From NCBI RefSeq assembly GCF_014844055.1, contig NZ_CP062167.1:3695501-3759500 (forward strand): 64,000 nucleotides of DNA, in the 5' to 3' direction. This document shows, in pieces, positions 19,042 to 28,531 of this stretch. Positions within the stretch are counted from its first letter, which is position 1. Every line of letters begins with the position of its first letter. A model generated the notes under the pieces. The model was not told where the DNA came from. It saw nothing but the letters and a program-made list of their open reading frames with translations, and did not search any database. The translations under genes and the position numbers were made by a program. The stretch is from Aureimonas sp. OT7 (GTDB lineage: Bacteria; Pseudomonadota; Alphaproteobacteria; Rhizobiales; Rhizobiaceae).

Positions 19042-19818
19042 TCAGTTGTTGCCGTTAAACATTTGCGCGTTCCCCGGCTGGTAGCCGGTGCCGGGCGTCA
19101 GGAACTGCTCGCGCTGGATGCGGCCCTGTTCGGCGGCGGTCGCGCGCTCTGCCTCGGTCAGCGCGTCGGCGCGGCCGTTCGCCGAGATAACCGCGATCAG
19201 GTCGGAAAGCTGCTGCGACTGGAGGGCTAGAAGCTGGTTGCCGGCCTGCGTGGCTTGCAGCGCCCCGGTCGCGCCCTGGCTCTGGCCGACAAGCGCAGCC
19301 ATCTCGGCGCGGTTGCTGTCGATGTTGCCGACCGCCCCCGCCTGCACACGCATGGCGTCCTGCAAGCCGCCGACCGTGTTCTCCCAACGCGACCGCGCAT
19401 CGGCGACAAGCTGGGCGTCGGTCGCCGAAAGCGAGACATTGCCGTATTGCTGCTGGAACGCCTGGTCGATCTGGCCGACCTCGAAAGCGATGTTCTGCGC
19501 CTGACCCAAAAGCTGCTGCGTCCGTTGGACGTTCTGCTGAAGGGCCTGAAGGGAGGAATGCGGCAGGCTCGCCAGATTGCGGGCCTGATTGATGAGCATC
19601 TGCGCCTCGTTCTGGAGGCTCTGAATCTGGTTGTTGATCTGCTCCAGCGTGCGCGCGGCCGTGAGGACGTTCTGCGCGTAGTTGGACGGGTCATAGACGA
19701 TCCGGCCGAATCCAAAGAGCTGGGCATGGGCAGGTGCCGCCGCCATCGGCGAGAGTGCAACGGGAACGGCGAGGACTGCCGCCGCGATCAGCGCGGCACG
19801 GGAAGTCGTAATAGTCAT
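19042..19818 (-). CDS. trbJ: Conjugal transfer protein TrbJ (VirB5-like)
   Basis: 258-residue secreted pilus-associated protein. A clear signal peptide ends APAHAQ, and the mature part is a long, glutamine-rich alpha-helical hairpin (EQINNQIQSLQNEAQMLINQ). TrbJ/VirB5 proteins locate at the pilus tip and help contact with the recipient. It lies between trbE (15 bp upstream) and trbK. Confidence 0.93.
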   Translation of the reverse strand: MTITTSRAALIAAAVLAVPVALSPMAAAPAHAQLFGFGRIVYDPSNYAQNVLTAARTLEQINNQIQSLQNEAQMLINQARNLASLPHSSLQALQQNVQRTQQLLGQAQNIAFEVGQIDQAFQQQYGNVSLSATDAQLVADARSRWENTVGGLQDAMRVQAGAVGNIDSNRAEMAALVGQSQGATGALQATQAGNQLLALQSQQLSDLIAVISANGRADALTEAERATAAEQGRIQREQFLTPGTGYQPGNAQMFNGNN

Positions 19819-19833
19819 AGCGAAGTCTCCTTC

Positions 19834-22326
19834 TCAGGCTGGGGGGGTGATGTTGGTGAGGTTGGGGATCAGCTCGGCCGCCCAATCGACACCGCGATGG
19901 CGCAGCCAGCCGGCAAGGAAGCCGTCGCGGCCATGCTCGGCATGGATGCGCGCGATTTCGGTCTGGTCGGATTTGGCGGATGCGGCGCAGAGCGCGAGGC
20001 CGACTTCGGACAGCCCCAGCTCGAACAGCCGGTTGCCGCGCCGCGACTGGCAGTAATAGTCGCGCTTGGGCGTGGCCCGTGCCAGAATCTCGATCTGGCG
20101 GTCATTGAGGCCGAAGCGGCGATAGATGGCCGTGATCTGCGGCTCGATGGCCCGCTCGTTCGGCAGCAAGAGCCGCGTCGGGCAGCTCTCGATGATCGCG
20201 GGCGCGATGTTGCTGCCGTCGATGTCGCTGAGGCTTTGCGTGGCGAAGATGACGCTGGCGTTTTTCTTGCGCAGCGTCTTCAGCCATTCGCGGAGCTGGC
20301 CGGCGAACCCCTCGTCGTCCAGCGCAAGCCAGCCCTCGTCGATGATGAGCAGCGTCGGGCGGCCGTCGAGCCGGTCGCCGATGCGATGGAACAGGTAGGA
20401 CAGGACGGCCGGAGCCGCCCCGGTCCCGACCAGCCCCTCGATCTCGAAGGCTTGCACATCGGCCGAGCCGAGATGTTCCACCTCGGCGTCGAGCAACCGG
20501 CCATAGGCACCGCCGACGCAGAACGGGCGTAGCGCCTGTTTCAGATCGTTGGATTGCAGCAGGACCGCCAGTCCGGTGATGGTGCGTTCCCCGACCGGCG
20601 CGGACGCAAGCGAAGTCAGCGCCGTCCAGATGTGTTCCTTCACCTCCGGCGTGATGGCGATGCCTTCGCGCATGAGGATGGCGGCGATCCAGTCGCCGGC
20701 CCATGCGCGTTCATGGGTGTCGTGGACACGGGCGAGCGGTTGCAGCGCGACGCCATCGTAGAGTGGATCGAGCGCGGCCAGCGCCCGGTCTATTGCGTCG
20801 GTCTCGTCCACGGGCGGCACGGCGACGCTGTTGCCGCCAAGATCGTGCCAGTCGCCGCCCATGGCGAGGGCGGCGGCGCGGATACTGCCGCCGAAATCGA
20901 AGGCAAAGACCTGGCTGCGTTGGTAGCGACGAAACTGGAGCGCCATGAGCGCGAGCAGCACGGATTTGCCCGCGCCGGTCGGGCCGACGACGAGGGTGTG
21001 CCCCACGTCACCGACATGCAAAGACAACCGGAACGGGGTAGAGCCTTCGGTCCTGGCGCAAAGCAATGGAGCGTCGCCGAAATGCTCGTCCCGTTCCGGC
21101 CCCGCCCACACCGCTGAAAGCGGGATCATGTGGGCGAGATTCAAAGTGCTGATGGGCGGCTGGCGGACATTGGCGTAGGCGTGTCCGGGCAGGCTGCCGA
21201 GCCATGCGTCAACTGCGTTGACGGTCTCCGCCATGGCGGTGAAGTCGCGGCCCTGAACGATCTTCTCGACCAGGCGCAGCTTCTCGTCGGCTAGGCGCGG
21301 GTCGGCATCCCATACGGTGACGGTGGCCGTGACGTAGGCCATGCCCGCCACGTCCGCGCCGAGTTCCTGCAACGCCATGTCGGCGTCGAGCGCCTTGTTC
21401 GCGGCATCGGTATCAACGAGCGCAGATTGCTCGTTGGTCATCACCTCTTTCAGAATCGCGGCGATGGACTTGCGCTTGGCGAACCACTGGCGGCGGATGC
21501 GGGTCAGCAGCCGGGTCGCATCGGTCTTGTCGAGCAGGATCGCGCGGGTGCTCCACCTGTAGGGGAACGGCAGCCGGTTCATTTCGTCGAGCAGGCCCGG
21601 CGTCGTCGCGGTCGGAAATCCCACGATGGTCAGCACGCGCAGATGCGCGCCGCCAAGGCGCGGCTCCAGCCCGCCGGTCAAAGGCTGGTCGGCGAGCAGC
21701 GCGTCGAGGTGCATCGGCACTTCGGGCACGCGCACGCGATGCCGGTTGGTCGAGATGGTGGAATGGAGATAGGTCAGCGTCGCGCCGTCATCGAGCCAAC
21801 GGCATTCGGGCATGAATCCTTCGAGCAAGGCCAGCACGCGGTCGGTGCGATCCGCAAAGGCGCGCAGGGCTTCCCAAGGATCGACGCCCGCTTTCTCGCG
21901 GCCCTCATAGAGCCATGCCTCAGTGCGTGCGGCTTCCTCAGCCGGGGGCAGCCAGAGGAAGGTCAGGAAATAGCCGGACACGAAATGCGTCCCGGCTTCC
22001 TCGAAACCGGCTTTGCGCTCGGCATCGACCAGCGCCGACGCGGGATCGGGAAAGGTGCTGTCGGGATAGGTCGCGGCCTCGCTGCGCTGCGCCTCGACGA
22101 AGATGCTCCAGCCGGAGCCGAGGCGGCGCACGGCGTTGTTGATGCGGCCGGCGACGGCGACCAGCTCGGCGGCGACGGCGGAATCCAGATCGGGACCGCG
22201 AAACTTCGCGGTGCGCTGGAACGAGCCATCCTTGTTCAAGACGACGCCGGAGCCGACCAATGCGGCCCATGGGAGATAGTCGGCGAGACGGGCGGCGGTG
22301 CGGCGATATTCAGCAAGGTTCATCAT
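19834..22326 (-). CDS. trbE: Conjugal transfer ATPase TrbE (VirB4-like)
   Basis: About 830-residue cytoplasmic ATPase that powers pilus assembly. Walker A is VVGPTGAGKSVLL and Walker B LLIIDEGWLALDD. The N-terminal CagE/TrbE domain begins MMNLAEYRRTAARLADYLPW. The ATG pair at 22326/22323 was chosen because homology starts there; the longer frame would overlap trbD. Order trbD-trbE-trbJ is canonical. Confidence 0.96.
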   Translation of the reverse strand: MMNLAEYRRTAARLADYLPWAALVGSGVVLNKDGSFQRTAKFRGPDLDSAVAAELVAVAGRINNAVRRLGSGWSIFVEAQRSEAATYPDSTFPDPASALVDAERKAGFEEAGTHFVSGYFLTFLWLPPAEEAARTEAWLYEGREKAGVDPWEALRAFADRTDRVLALLEGFMPECRWLDDGATLTYLHSTISTNRHRVRVPEVPMHLDALLADQPLTGGLEPRLGGAHLRVLTIVGFPTATTPGLLDEMNRLPFPYRWSTRAILLDKTDATRLLTRIRRQWFAKRKSIAAILKEVMTNEQSALVDTDAANKALDADMALQELGADVAGMAYVTATVTVWDADPRLADEKLRLVEKIVQGRDFTAMAETVNAVDAWLGSLPGHAYANVRQPPISTLNLAHMIPLSAVWAGPERDEHFGDAPLLCARTEGSTPFRLSLHVGDVGHTLVVGPTGAGKSVLLALMALQFRRYQRSQVFAFDFGGSIRAAALAMGGDWHDLGGNSVAVPPVDETDAIDRALAALDPLYDGVALQPLARVHDTHERAWAGDWIAAILMREGIAITPEVKEHIWTALTSLASAPVGERTITGLAVLLQSNDLKQALRPFCVGGAYGRLLDAEVEHLGSADVQAFEIEGLVGTGAAPAVLSYLFHRIGDRLDGRPTLLIIDEGWLALDDEGFAGQLREWLKTLRKKNASVIFATQSLSDIDGSNIAPAIIESCPTRLLLPNERAIEPQITAIYRRFGLNDRQIEILARATPKRDYYCQSRRGNRLFELGLSEVGLALCAASAKSDQTEIARIHAEHGRDGFLAGWLRHRGVDWAAELIPNLTNITPPA

Positions 22327-22336
22327 GGCCGCGCCC

Positions 22337-22618
22337 TCACACCGCCAGAAAAGCCGGGATGCGGATATGCCGCCGCCCGACCTCGACAAAGAGAGGGTCG
22401 CGCTTCGCCGCCCACACGGCTGCGAAGTGGCCGATGGCCCAGATGGCGAGGCCGACCAGCCAGAGGCGCAGGCCGAGGCCCACGGCCCCGGCCAGCGTTC
22501 CGTTCAGAATCGCGATGGAGCGCGGGGCGCCGCCGAGCAGAATATGCTCGGTCAGCGCCCGGTGGACCGGGATCGTGAAGCCCGGCACCGCGTCGAGCTG
22601 TTCGAGGCCCCCCGCCAT
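22337..22618 (-). CDS. trbD: Conjugal transfer protein TrbD (VirB3-like)
   Basis: 93-residue inner-membrane protein with two close TM segments (SIAILNGTLAGAVGLGLRLW, LVGLAIWAIGHFAAVW) and the VirB3 start (PGFTIPVHRALTEHILLGG). Its ATG shares one base with the trbC stop (TGATG). VirB3-family proteins dock with the VirB4 ATPase encoded next to them. Confidence 0.93.
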   Translation of the reverse strand: MAGGLEQLDAVPGFTIPVHRALTEHILLGGAPRSIAILNGTLAGAVGLGLRLWLVGLAIWAIGHFAAVWAAKRDPLFVEVGRRHIRIPAFLAV

Positions 22619-22950
22619 CAAACGAGCGCCCCGCCGCCGAACGAGAAGAACGAAAGAAAGAAGCTCGATGCCGCGAACGCGATGGACAGGCCGAACACGA
22701 TCTGGATCAGCTTGCGGAAGCCGCCGCCCGTATCGCCGAACGCGAGGGTAAGGCCGGTCACGATGATGATGATGACGGCGATGATCTTGGCGACCGGCCC
22801 CTCGATGGACTGTAGGATTTGCTGCAAGGGCTGCTCCCACGGCATCGACGAACCGGACGCATGGGCGGCCGGGGCGAGCATGAGGCTGATGGCAAGGGTG
22901 GATGCGGCGGTCGCGGCGAAGCGATAGCCGCGCGTGAGCGTGCGGATCAT
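22618..22950 (-). CDS. trbC: Conjugal transfer pilin TrbC (VirB2-like)
   Basis: 110-residue prepilin. A signal sequence ends APAAHASG. Two hydrophobic helices (IIAVIIIIVTGLTLAF and LIQIVFGLSIAFAASSFFLS) flank a short polar loop, as in cyclic TrbC/VirB2 pilins. It overlaps the trbB stop by four bases and trbD by one base. Confidence 0.94.
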   Translation of the reverse strand: MIRTLTRGYRFAATAASTLAISLMLAPAAHASGSSMPWEQPLQQILQSIEGPVAKIIAVIIIIVTGLTLAFGDTGGGFRKLIQIVFGLSIAFAASSFFLSFFSFGGGALV

Positions 22951-23942
22951 GAAGATTCTCCTGTGCTGGTGGGGATTGCCAATGGGCTGGGATGCGTGAT
23001 GCGGTAGTCGCCGTCCGGCCCCAGCCCCTCGACGCGGGCAAGCTCGGCGAGCCGGCGTGCGGAACCGCGCCCGGAAAGGACGGCAACAAGGTCGATGGTC
23101 TCGGCGATCAGGGCGCGCGGGACCGTGACGACAGCCTCTTGAATGAGCTGTTCAAGGCGGCGCAGCGCCCCGATGCCGGTTCCGGCATGGATGGTGCCGA
23201 TGCCGCCGGGGTGCCCCGTGCCCCACGCTTTGAGAAGGTCGAGAGCTTCGGCACCGCGCACCTCACCGATGGGGATGCGATCCGGGCGCAGGCGCAGCGA
23301 GGACCGGACCAGATCGGAAAGCGTCGCCACGCCATCTTTCGTCCGCATGGCGACAAGGTTGGGCGCGGCGCATTGCAGCTCGCGCGTATCCTCGATGATG
23401 ACGACGCGATCCTGCGTCTTCGCCACCTCGGCGAGCAGCGCGTTGGTCAGCGTGGTCTTGCCGGTGCTGGTGCCGCCCGCCACCAGGATGTTGGCGCGTG
23501 CAGCGACGGCCTCGCGCAGCGTGTCCGCTTGGTCGGCGGACATGATGCCGGCGGCCACGTAATCATCGAGCGTGAAGACCGCGACGGCCGGCTTGCGGAT
23601 GGCGAAGGTCGGGGCGGCGACCACGGGCGGCAACAGGCCCTCGAACCGCTCCCCGCTCTCCGGCAGTTCGGCCGAGACGCGGGGGCTGCGGGCATGAACC
23701 TCCGCGCCGATATGGTGCGCGACCAGCCGAACGATGCGTTCGCCATCGGCGGCGGACAGCCGCTCGCCCGTATCGGACAGCCCTTCGGAGAGGCGGTCGA
23801 TCCACAATCGTCCGTCCGGGTTCAACATCACCTCGACCACGGCCGGGTCTTCGAGCAGCCGGGCGATGGCCGGGCCGAGCGCGGTGCGCAACATGCGTGC
23901 GCCGCGTGCTATGGCGTCCGGTCTTTGGTGGTTGGTGGTCAT
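22947..23942 (-). CDS. trbB: Conjugal transfer ATPase TrbB (VirB11-like)
   Basis: 331-residue hexameric traffic ATPase. Walker A is [15 protein letters not shown], the Asp box [11 protein letters not shown], Walker [15 protein letters not shown] and the His box [10 protein letters not shown]. It is the first gene of the trb operon. The 293 bp upstream separate it from CopG and hold a repeated regulatory element, so the trb operon probably has its own promoter. Confidence 0.96.
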   Translation of the reverse strand: MTTNHQRPDAIARGARMLRTALGPAIARLLEDPAVVEVMLNPDGRLWIDRLSEGLSDTGERLSAADGERIVRLVAHHIGAEVHARSPRVSAELPESGERFEGLLPPVVAAPTFAIRKPAVAVFTLDDYVAAGIMSADQADTLREAVAARANILVAGGTSTGKTTLTNALLAEVAKTQDRVVIIEDTRELQCAAPNLVAMRTKDGVATLSDLVRSSLRLRPDRIPIGEVRGAEALDLLKAWGTGHPGGIGTIHAGTGIGALRRLEQLIQEAVVTVPRALIAETIDLVAVLSGRGSARRLAELARVEGLGPDGDYRITHPSPLAIPTSTGESS

Positions 23943-24059
23943 GTCGGCCCCGGCTTCTGGTGGGGACGCGACAGACGATCCCCGGATCGGGGTCGATTAA
24001 GAGAGCCTGAAATCCGGCCGGTTCAACAAGTATTTACGCGCGTGCGGCGACCGGCGGTC

Positions 24060-24081
24060 ATCGGCGGTAAATAGGACGGGT
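24060..24081 (-). promoter_or_regulatory. Transfer-operon element, copy C (upstream of trbB)
   Basis: A 22-bp sequence matches 26807-26828 at 20 of 22 positions in the same orientation. Read on the minus strand it contains CCTATTTACCGCCGAT. It lies 118 bp before the trbB start; the other copy lies 99 bp before traG. The rest of the 23943-24235 gap holds no convincing gene. A common operator or promoter for mating-pair and coupling-protein operons is inferred. Confidence 0.5.
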
Positions 24082-24235
24082 AGTGTCGTCGTAGTTTTGA
24101 GTATGCCCGCGTAGAATTGGCGGCGATCGGCGCGCTAGCGATTCGCCGCCTTGCGCGGACGGCCGCCGTTGGCGACGATGGCGCGGCGGGCCTTCGTACC
24201 CAAGATCGCACGCCATCAGGCCCGGCCGGGACAGG

Positions 24236-24709
24236 TCAACGTCCGGTTCCGTCCAATGCAGCAGCGTCCACCTTCTCGCCCGAGCCATCCTGCATGGAGA
24301 TCGCGGGCATGTCGCGCGACAGTTCCTTGAGGAACCTATCTCCCGTGGAGAGGCGCTTGCCGAGGGTCTGCATGAAGCCCTCGAAGCGCTCGACGCCCTT
24401 GGCGCGCGCTGAGGCTTGCGCGGTGTCCGACAGCGGCGGGGCGATGGTCAGCCAGAAATGGATGAACAGCGCGACCGTCTCGCCGAGCACCGCGAGATCC
24501 ACATCAAGAGCGTCGATCTGGCGGCCGAGCCTGTCCAGGCGGCGCGACAGTGCCGCCTCCAATGCATCCGCCGCGTCGCCGGACAGGAAGGATGCAACGG
24601 CAGCTTCGATGATGGCGGATTTCGAGACGTTGCGGCGCAAGGCCAGCATCTCGACCTGTGCGAGCAATTCCGGGTCGAAATAGACATTCATGCGTGTTCG
24701 GGTGGTCAT
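24236..24709 (-). CDS. CopG/RHH family protein of the conjugation module
   Basis: 157-residue protein. The N-terminal ribbon-helix-helix pattern is MNVYFDPELLAQVEMLALRRN followed by VSKSAIIEAAVASFLSG. The C-terminal half is helical and unassigned (VAVFIHFWLTIAPPL-like hydrophobic stretch). Always found next to traG in this trb family, where it may regulate transfer genes or assist the coupling protein. ATG 24709 was preferred since homology begins at MTTRTRMNVYF. Confidence 0.85.
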   Translation of the reverse strand: MTTRTRMNVYFDPELLAQVEMLALRRNVSKSAIIEAAVASFLSGDAADALEAALSRRLDRLGRQIDALDVDLAVLGETVALFIHFWLTIAPPLSDTAQASARAKGVERFEGFMQTLGKRLSTGDRFLKELSRDMPAISMQDGSGEKVDAAALDGTGR

Positions 24710-24719
24710 GGGCGTGTCC

Positions 24720-26708
24720 TCATAGTTCGATACCGTCATCGGGATTCATCGCCACCTGCCGCGCCACCATTCTCATGCGCTGGCGCATGGCGCTGGCCTT
24801 GGCCGCGTCAACATCCGGCTCGTCGTCCAGAAACTCGAACTCCTGTTCGGGCGACGGCGGCGGGGCGACGATTTCCTCATGTTCGGGCAATTCCGGCTCG
24901 CGGCGGATGCCGGCATTGGCCGGGTCGCCATCGGCCCCGTCTGCGGCGGTCGTCGCGGAACGGCTATCCACCGCGACCAGGCGGCTCGACCAATCGTCGG
25001 TCGACGGGCTGGGCGCGATTGGGATGGCGGCCAGATTGGGCGGCGGCAGGATGCGTTCCTGAAACCGCGCGTCCTCGTAGTAGCGGGCCTTGGTGGCGCG
25101 GATCGGCGGGGTGCCCGCCACCATGACGATTTCGTCGGTCGGCGGAAGCTGCATGATCTCGCCCGGCGTGAGCAGCGGCCGGGCCGTCTCCTGCCGCGAC
25201 ACCATGAGATGCCCCAACCATGGCGCGAGACGATGGCCGGCATAGTTGGTGGAGTCGCGCAGCTCGGTCGCGGTGCCGAGCGCGTCGCTCACCCGTTTGG
25301 CCGTGCGTTCGTCGTTCGTGGCGAAGCTGACGCGGACGTGGCAGTTGTCGAGAATCGCGTTGTTCGGGCCATAGGCGCGCTCGATCTGGTTGAGGCTCTG
25401 CGCGATCAGGAAGCCTTTGAGGCCGTAGCCCGCCATGAAGGCCAAGGCGGACTCGAAAAAATCCAGACGGCCGAGCGCCGGAAACTCGTCCAGCATTAGC
25501 AGCAGTCGATGGCGCTTGCCGGAGCTGGTCAATTCCTCGGTCAACCGCCTGCCGATCTGGTTGAGGATCAGGCGGATGAGCGGCTTGGTGCGGTTTATGT
25601 CGGATGGCGGCACGACCAGATAGAGCGTGACGGGCTGGCGGCTGCCGACCAGATCGGCAATACGCCAGTCGCATCGTGCGGTGACGCGCGCCACCACGGG
25701 ATCGCGGTAGAGGCCGAGAAACGACATGGCGGTGGAGAGCACGCCCGACCGTTCGTTCTCGGATTTGTTCAACAGCTCGCGGGCCGACGACGCGATGACG
25801 GGATGAACGCCTGCTTCGCCGAGATGCGGCGTGTCCATCATGGCGCGCAAGGTCGCCTCGACCGGGCGGCGCGGATCGGACAGGAAATTAGCGACGCCCG
25901 CCAAGGTCTTGTCCTTCTCCGCATAGAGAACATGCAGGATCGCACCGACCAGCAGGCTATGGCTGGTCTTTTCCCAATGGTTGCGCTTGTCGAGACTGCC
26001 TTCGGGATCGACCAGAATATCCGCGATGTTCTGCACGTCGCGGACTTCCCATTCGCCCTGCCGCACCTCCAGCAACGGGTTGTAGGCCGAGGACTTCGCG
26101 TTGGTGGGATCGAACAGCAGGACGCGGCCGTGCTTCGCGCGAAAGCCGGCGGTCAACGTCCAGTTCTCCCCTTTGATGTCATGGACGATGCAGCTTCCCG
26201 GCCATGTCAGCAGCGTCGGAACCACTAGCCCGACGCCCTTGCCGCTGCGGGTCGGGGCGAAGCATAGGACATGCTCGGGACCGTCATGGCGTAGATAGTC
26301 CCGTTCGTATCGGCCGAGCACGACGCCATCGGGGCCGAGCAAGCCGGCGCTGCGGATTTCCTTGTCCTCGGCCCATCGCGCTGATCCGTATGTGGCGACG
26401 TTGCGCGCCTCCCGTGCCCGGATGATCGACATGAAGATGGCGGCGGCGATGGCGAGGAAGCCGCCCGATACGGCGATGATGCCGCCCTCGACGAAGATGG
26501 TGGGGGCGTAGGCGTCGAACGAAAACCACCACCAGAAGAAGACCGGGGGATAATAGATCGGCAGGCCCGCCAGCTCGAACCATGGTGCTCCAAGCTGCGG
26601 CTGGAAGCCGAGGCGGAAGGCGACCCATTGCGTTGCCGCCCACGTCATCACCAGAACGATGGTGAAGACGACAGCGATCTGACCCCAAAGGATTCGGCCA
26701 CCGCGCAA
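24720..26708 (-). CDS. traG: Type IV coupling protein TraG/VirD4
   Basis: 662-residue inner-membrane ATPase that delivers the relaxase-DNA complex to the T4SS. Two N-terminal TM segments (IAVVFTIVLVMTWAATQWV, FLAIAAAIFMSII) are followed by Walker A (PTRSGKGVGLVVPTLL) and Walker B (LLLMLDEFPALGRLDF). The tail is acidic (EEIVAPPPSPEQEFEFLDDE). Ten bases separate its stop from CopG, so they share an operon with its own upstream element at 26807-26828. Confidence 0.95.
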   Translation of the reverse strand: MRGGRILWGQIAVVFTIVLVMTWAATQWVAFRLGFQPQLGAPWFELAGLPIYYPPVFFWWWFSFDAYAPTIFVEGGIIAVSGGFLAIAAAIFMSIIRAREARNVATYGSARWAEDKEIRSAGLLGPDGVVLGRYERDYLRHDGPEHVLCFAPTRSGKGVGLVVPTLLTWPGSCIVHDIKGENWTLTAGFRAKHGRVLLFDPTNAKSSAYNPLLEVRQGEWEVRDVQNIADILVDPEGSLDKRNHWEKTSHSLLVGAILHVLYAEKDKTLAGVANFLSDPRRPVEATLRAMMDTPHLGEAGVHPVIASSARELLNKSENERSGVLSTAMSFLGLYRDPVVARVTARCDWRIADLVGSRQPVTLYLVVPPSDINRTKPLIRLILNQIGRRLTEELTSSGKRHRLLLMLDEFPALGRLDFFESALAFMAGYGLKGFLIAQSLNQIERAYGPNNAILDNCHVRVSFATNDERTAKRVSDALGTATELRDSTNYAGHRLAPWLGHLMVSRQETARPLLTPGEIMQLPPTDEIVMVAGTPPIRATKARYYEDARFQERILPPPNLAAIPIAPSPSTDDWSSRLVAVDSRSATTAADGADGDPANAGIRREPELPEHEEIVAPPPSPEQEFEFLDDEPDVDAAKASAMRQRMRMVARQVAMNPDDGIEL

Positions 26709-26806
26709 TGCAAGCTCCAGTCGGCAAAAGAGACGGAGCCGATCAGAGAGTAGGCAAAATCGGGACTGGCAACAGGAAAGAGGATGCCGGAGGGCTGCCG
26801 GATACT

Positions 26807-26828
26807 ATCGGCGGCAAATAGGATGGGT
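26807..26828 (-). promoter_or_regulatory. Transfer-operon element, copy D (upstream of traG)
   Basis: Near-identical to 24060-24081. On the minus strand it contains CCTATTTGCCGCCGATAG. It sits in the 145-bp gap between the LysR gene's stop at 26854 and the traG start at 26708, at 99 bp from that start. Confidence 0.5.
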
Positions 26829-26853
26829 CACGCCAGTTCAGACGGCCGTGCCT

Positions 26854-27843
26854 TTACTCGTGGCAGGCATCCTCAAGGTTTCTGCGGTGACGGTGATTCG
26901 TGATCTTGCGTGCGAGGCCGAGCAGGTTGTTCAGCGCGGCGTTTTGGCTGGATGGGGACCAGACGGCGGAGAACGGGATTGGCTCGGGCTCGTCGGCGAC
27001 GGGCAGGAAGACGAGGCCCGACGTGGGCAGGAGCGACGTGGCCGCGCCGACGATGGTGATGCCGAAGCCCTTCCCGATCATCGATAGCAGCGTGCCACGC
27101 CCAACGTCGAAGCGCAGGATCGACAGCGCGGGCCAGCGTCCTATGAGGCGCAGCACGATATGGTCGTGAACCTGCGGGCCGGTGCCGCCATGGCGGACAA
27201 GGAAGGTCTCGCCCGCCAGATCGGCCCAGGTGACGGCTGACCGCCCGGCGAGCGGATGGCGCTCCGGCAGCGCGGCCAGCAGCGGTTCGGTCCAGATGCA
27301 TCGGCTATGACAGTCGGGCAGATCGGGCCTGCCCGCGACGAACGCCACGTCCAGCCGGTCGGCGCGAAGCTGCATCACGGCATCGCGGGCCGTGCCTTCG
27401 GCAATCTCGACCTCGATGCCGGGATGGTCCTCGCGATATTGGCCGATCAGTTCGGCCAGATAGCTGCCGGGGATCATCGCATGGATGCCGATGCGCAGCC
27501 GGCCGCACTCTCCCGACGCCGCCATGCCAGCGGTCTTCACGGCATGGTCGAGCTGATCGACGCCGGCCGATACCCGTTCAACGAAAAGGCGTCCGGCCTC
27601 GGTGAGCCGGACGCCTCTGGTGTTGCGCTCGAACAGGCGGATGCCAAGGTCTTGCTCCAGCGCCTTGATCCTCGTGCTGACGCTGGACTGGGTGGTGCCG
27701 AGCGCCTGAGCCGCCCGGTAGAAGCTCAGATACTCGGCGACCGCCAGCGTCTGGATCAACGACGCAAGGGGAATGCGTGAGCCTAGCGAGGTCGGCACTC
27801 CCCATTGACGGTCATTCATCGGTGCCGAGCGCCGCCGACGCAT
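26854..27843 (-). CDS. LysR family regulator, copy 1
   Basis: 329-residue LysR-type regulator. The N-terminal winged HTH reads LSFYRAAQALGTTQSSVSTRIKAL, and the effector domain starts near residue 100 (GRLRIGIHAMIPGSYLAELI). About 280 residues are almost identical to the LysR gene at 31071-32030; only the two ends differ. In Tn4371-type and related ICEs a LysR gene commonly borders the traG operon. It probably controls transfer or the cargo that follows. Confidence 0.93.
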   Translation of the reverse strand: MRRRRSAPMNDRQWGVPTSLGSRIPLASLIQTLAVAEYLSFYRAAQALGTTQSSVSTRIKALEQDLGIRLFERNTRGVRLTEAGRLFVERVSAGVDQLDHAVKTAGMAASGECGRLRIGIHAMIPGSYLAELIGQYREDHPGIEVEIAEGTARDAVMQLRADRLDVAFVAGRPDLPDCHSRCIWTEPLLAALPERHPLAGRSAVTWADLAGETFLVRHGGTGPQVHDHIVLRLIGRWPALSILRFDVGRGTLLSMIGKGFGITIVGAATSLLPTSGLVFLPVADEPEPIPFSAVWSPSSQNAALNNLLGLARKITNHRHRRNLEDACHE

Positions 27844-27846
27844 CGC

Positions 27847-28467
27847 TCAGCGAGCTATAGATGGCCGGAGCATCTCGAACGTCTCGGTCACGGCAACATA
27901 ATCGCCGCGATAGCCAGCGCGCGCGATCGTGCCTGCCTTCATGACATCGAATTGTCCTTCGGTGAGAACATCCTGACGAATATGGATGCGCACCGCCTGG
28001 CCGATGACGATTTCAGCATCCACGTCGCGGCCGTCGATGTCCGTGAGCCGCCTTATATCGAGGAGCTTGCATTCCATCGCTGCCGGCGATCCCGCAACGC
28101 GCGGCGCGGCGACCGCTTCCGAAACCAGCTTGCCAAGGCCAGATTTCTCAAACTCATCGGCATCGAACGGCCAATCCGCCGAGGTGACATTCATCGCCTC
28201 GGCAAGCTTGCGCGTTGCGAGGTTGAAAACGAACTCCCCCGTCGCCTCGATGTTGCGCACCGTATCTTTGCGACCCTCGCTGCTGAACAGGAGGATCGGC
28301 GGCTTTTCCGAGACGATGTTGAAGAAGCTGTAAGGGGCGAGATTGGCTATACCATCCGGCCCGATCGTTGAAATCCAGCCGATCGGGCGCGGTGCGATGA
28401 TCGCCTTGATCGGGCTATAAGGAAGGCGATGGCCTTCGCGGGGATCATAGCTGTGATAGGTCGTCAT
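27847..28467 (-). CDS. Flavin reductase family protein (FMN-binding split barrel)
   Basis: 206-residue FMN-binding protein. Typical segments are YSPIKAIIAPRPIGWISTIG, NLAPYSFFNIVSEKPPI and GEFVFNLATRKLAEAMN, as in flavoredoxin/DIM6-NTAB-type reductases. It could supply reduced flavin or reduce a xenobiotic. ATG 28467 has GGGA about 8 bases upstream; an ATG two codons earlier is also possible. It ends 3 bp before the LysR start at 27843. Confidence 0.85.
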   Translation of the reverse strand: MTTYHSYDPREGHRLPYSPIKAIIAPRPIGWISTIGPDGIANLAPYSFFNIVSEKPPILLFSSEGRKDTVRNIEATGEFVFNLATRKLAEAMNVTSADWPFDADEFEKSGLGKLVSEAVAAPRVAGSPAAMECKLLDIRRLTDIDGRDVDAEIVIGQAVRIHIRQDVLTEGQFDVMKAGTIARAGYRGDYVAVTETFEMLRPSIAR

Positions 28468-28531
28468 GAGCATTTTCCCGCACGGATGGGACCTGAACAA
28501 ATGAACGGTCCCGCCAGTCGGGAAGCCAGCT

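Noticed and set aside
24023..24288. Short minus-strand frames in the gap upstream of trbB
   Set aside because: Arg/Pro-rich, overlapping the repeated regulatory element and the CopG end, with no similarity; treated as non-coding.
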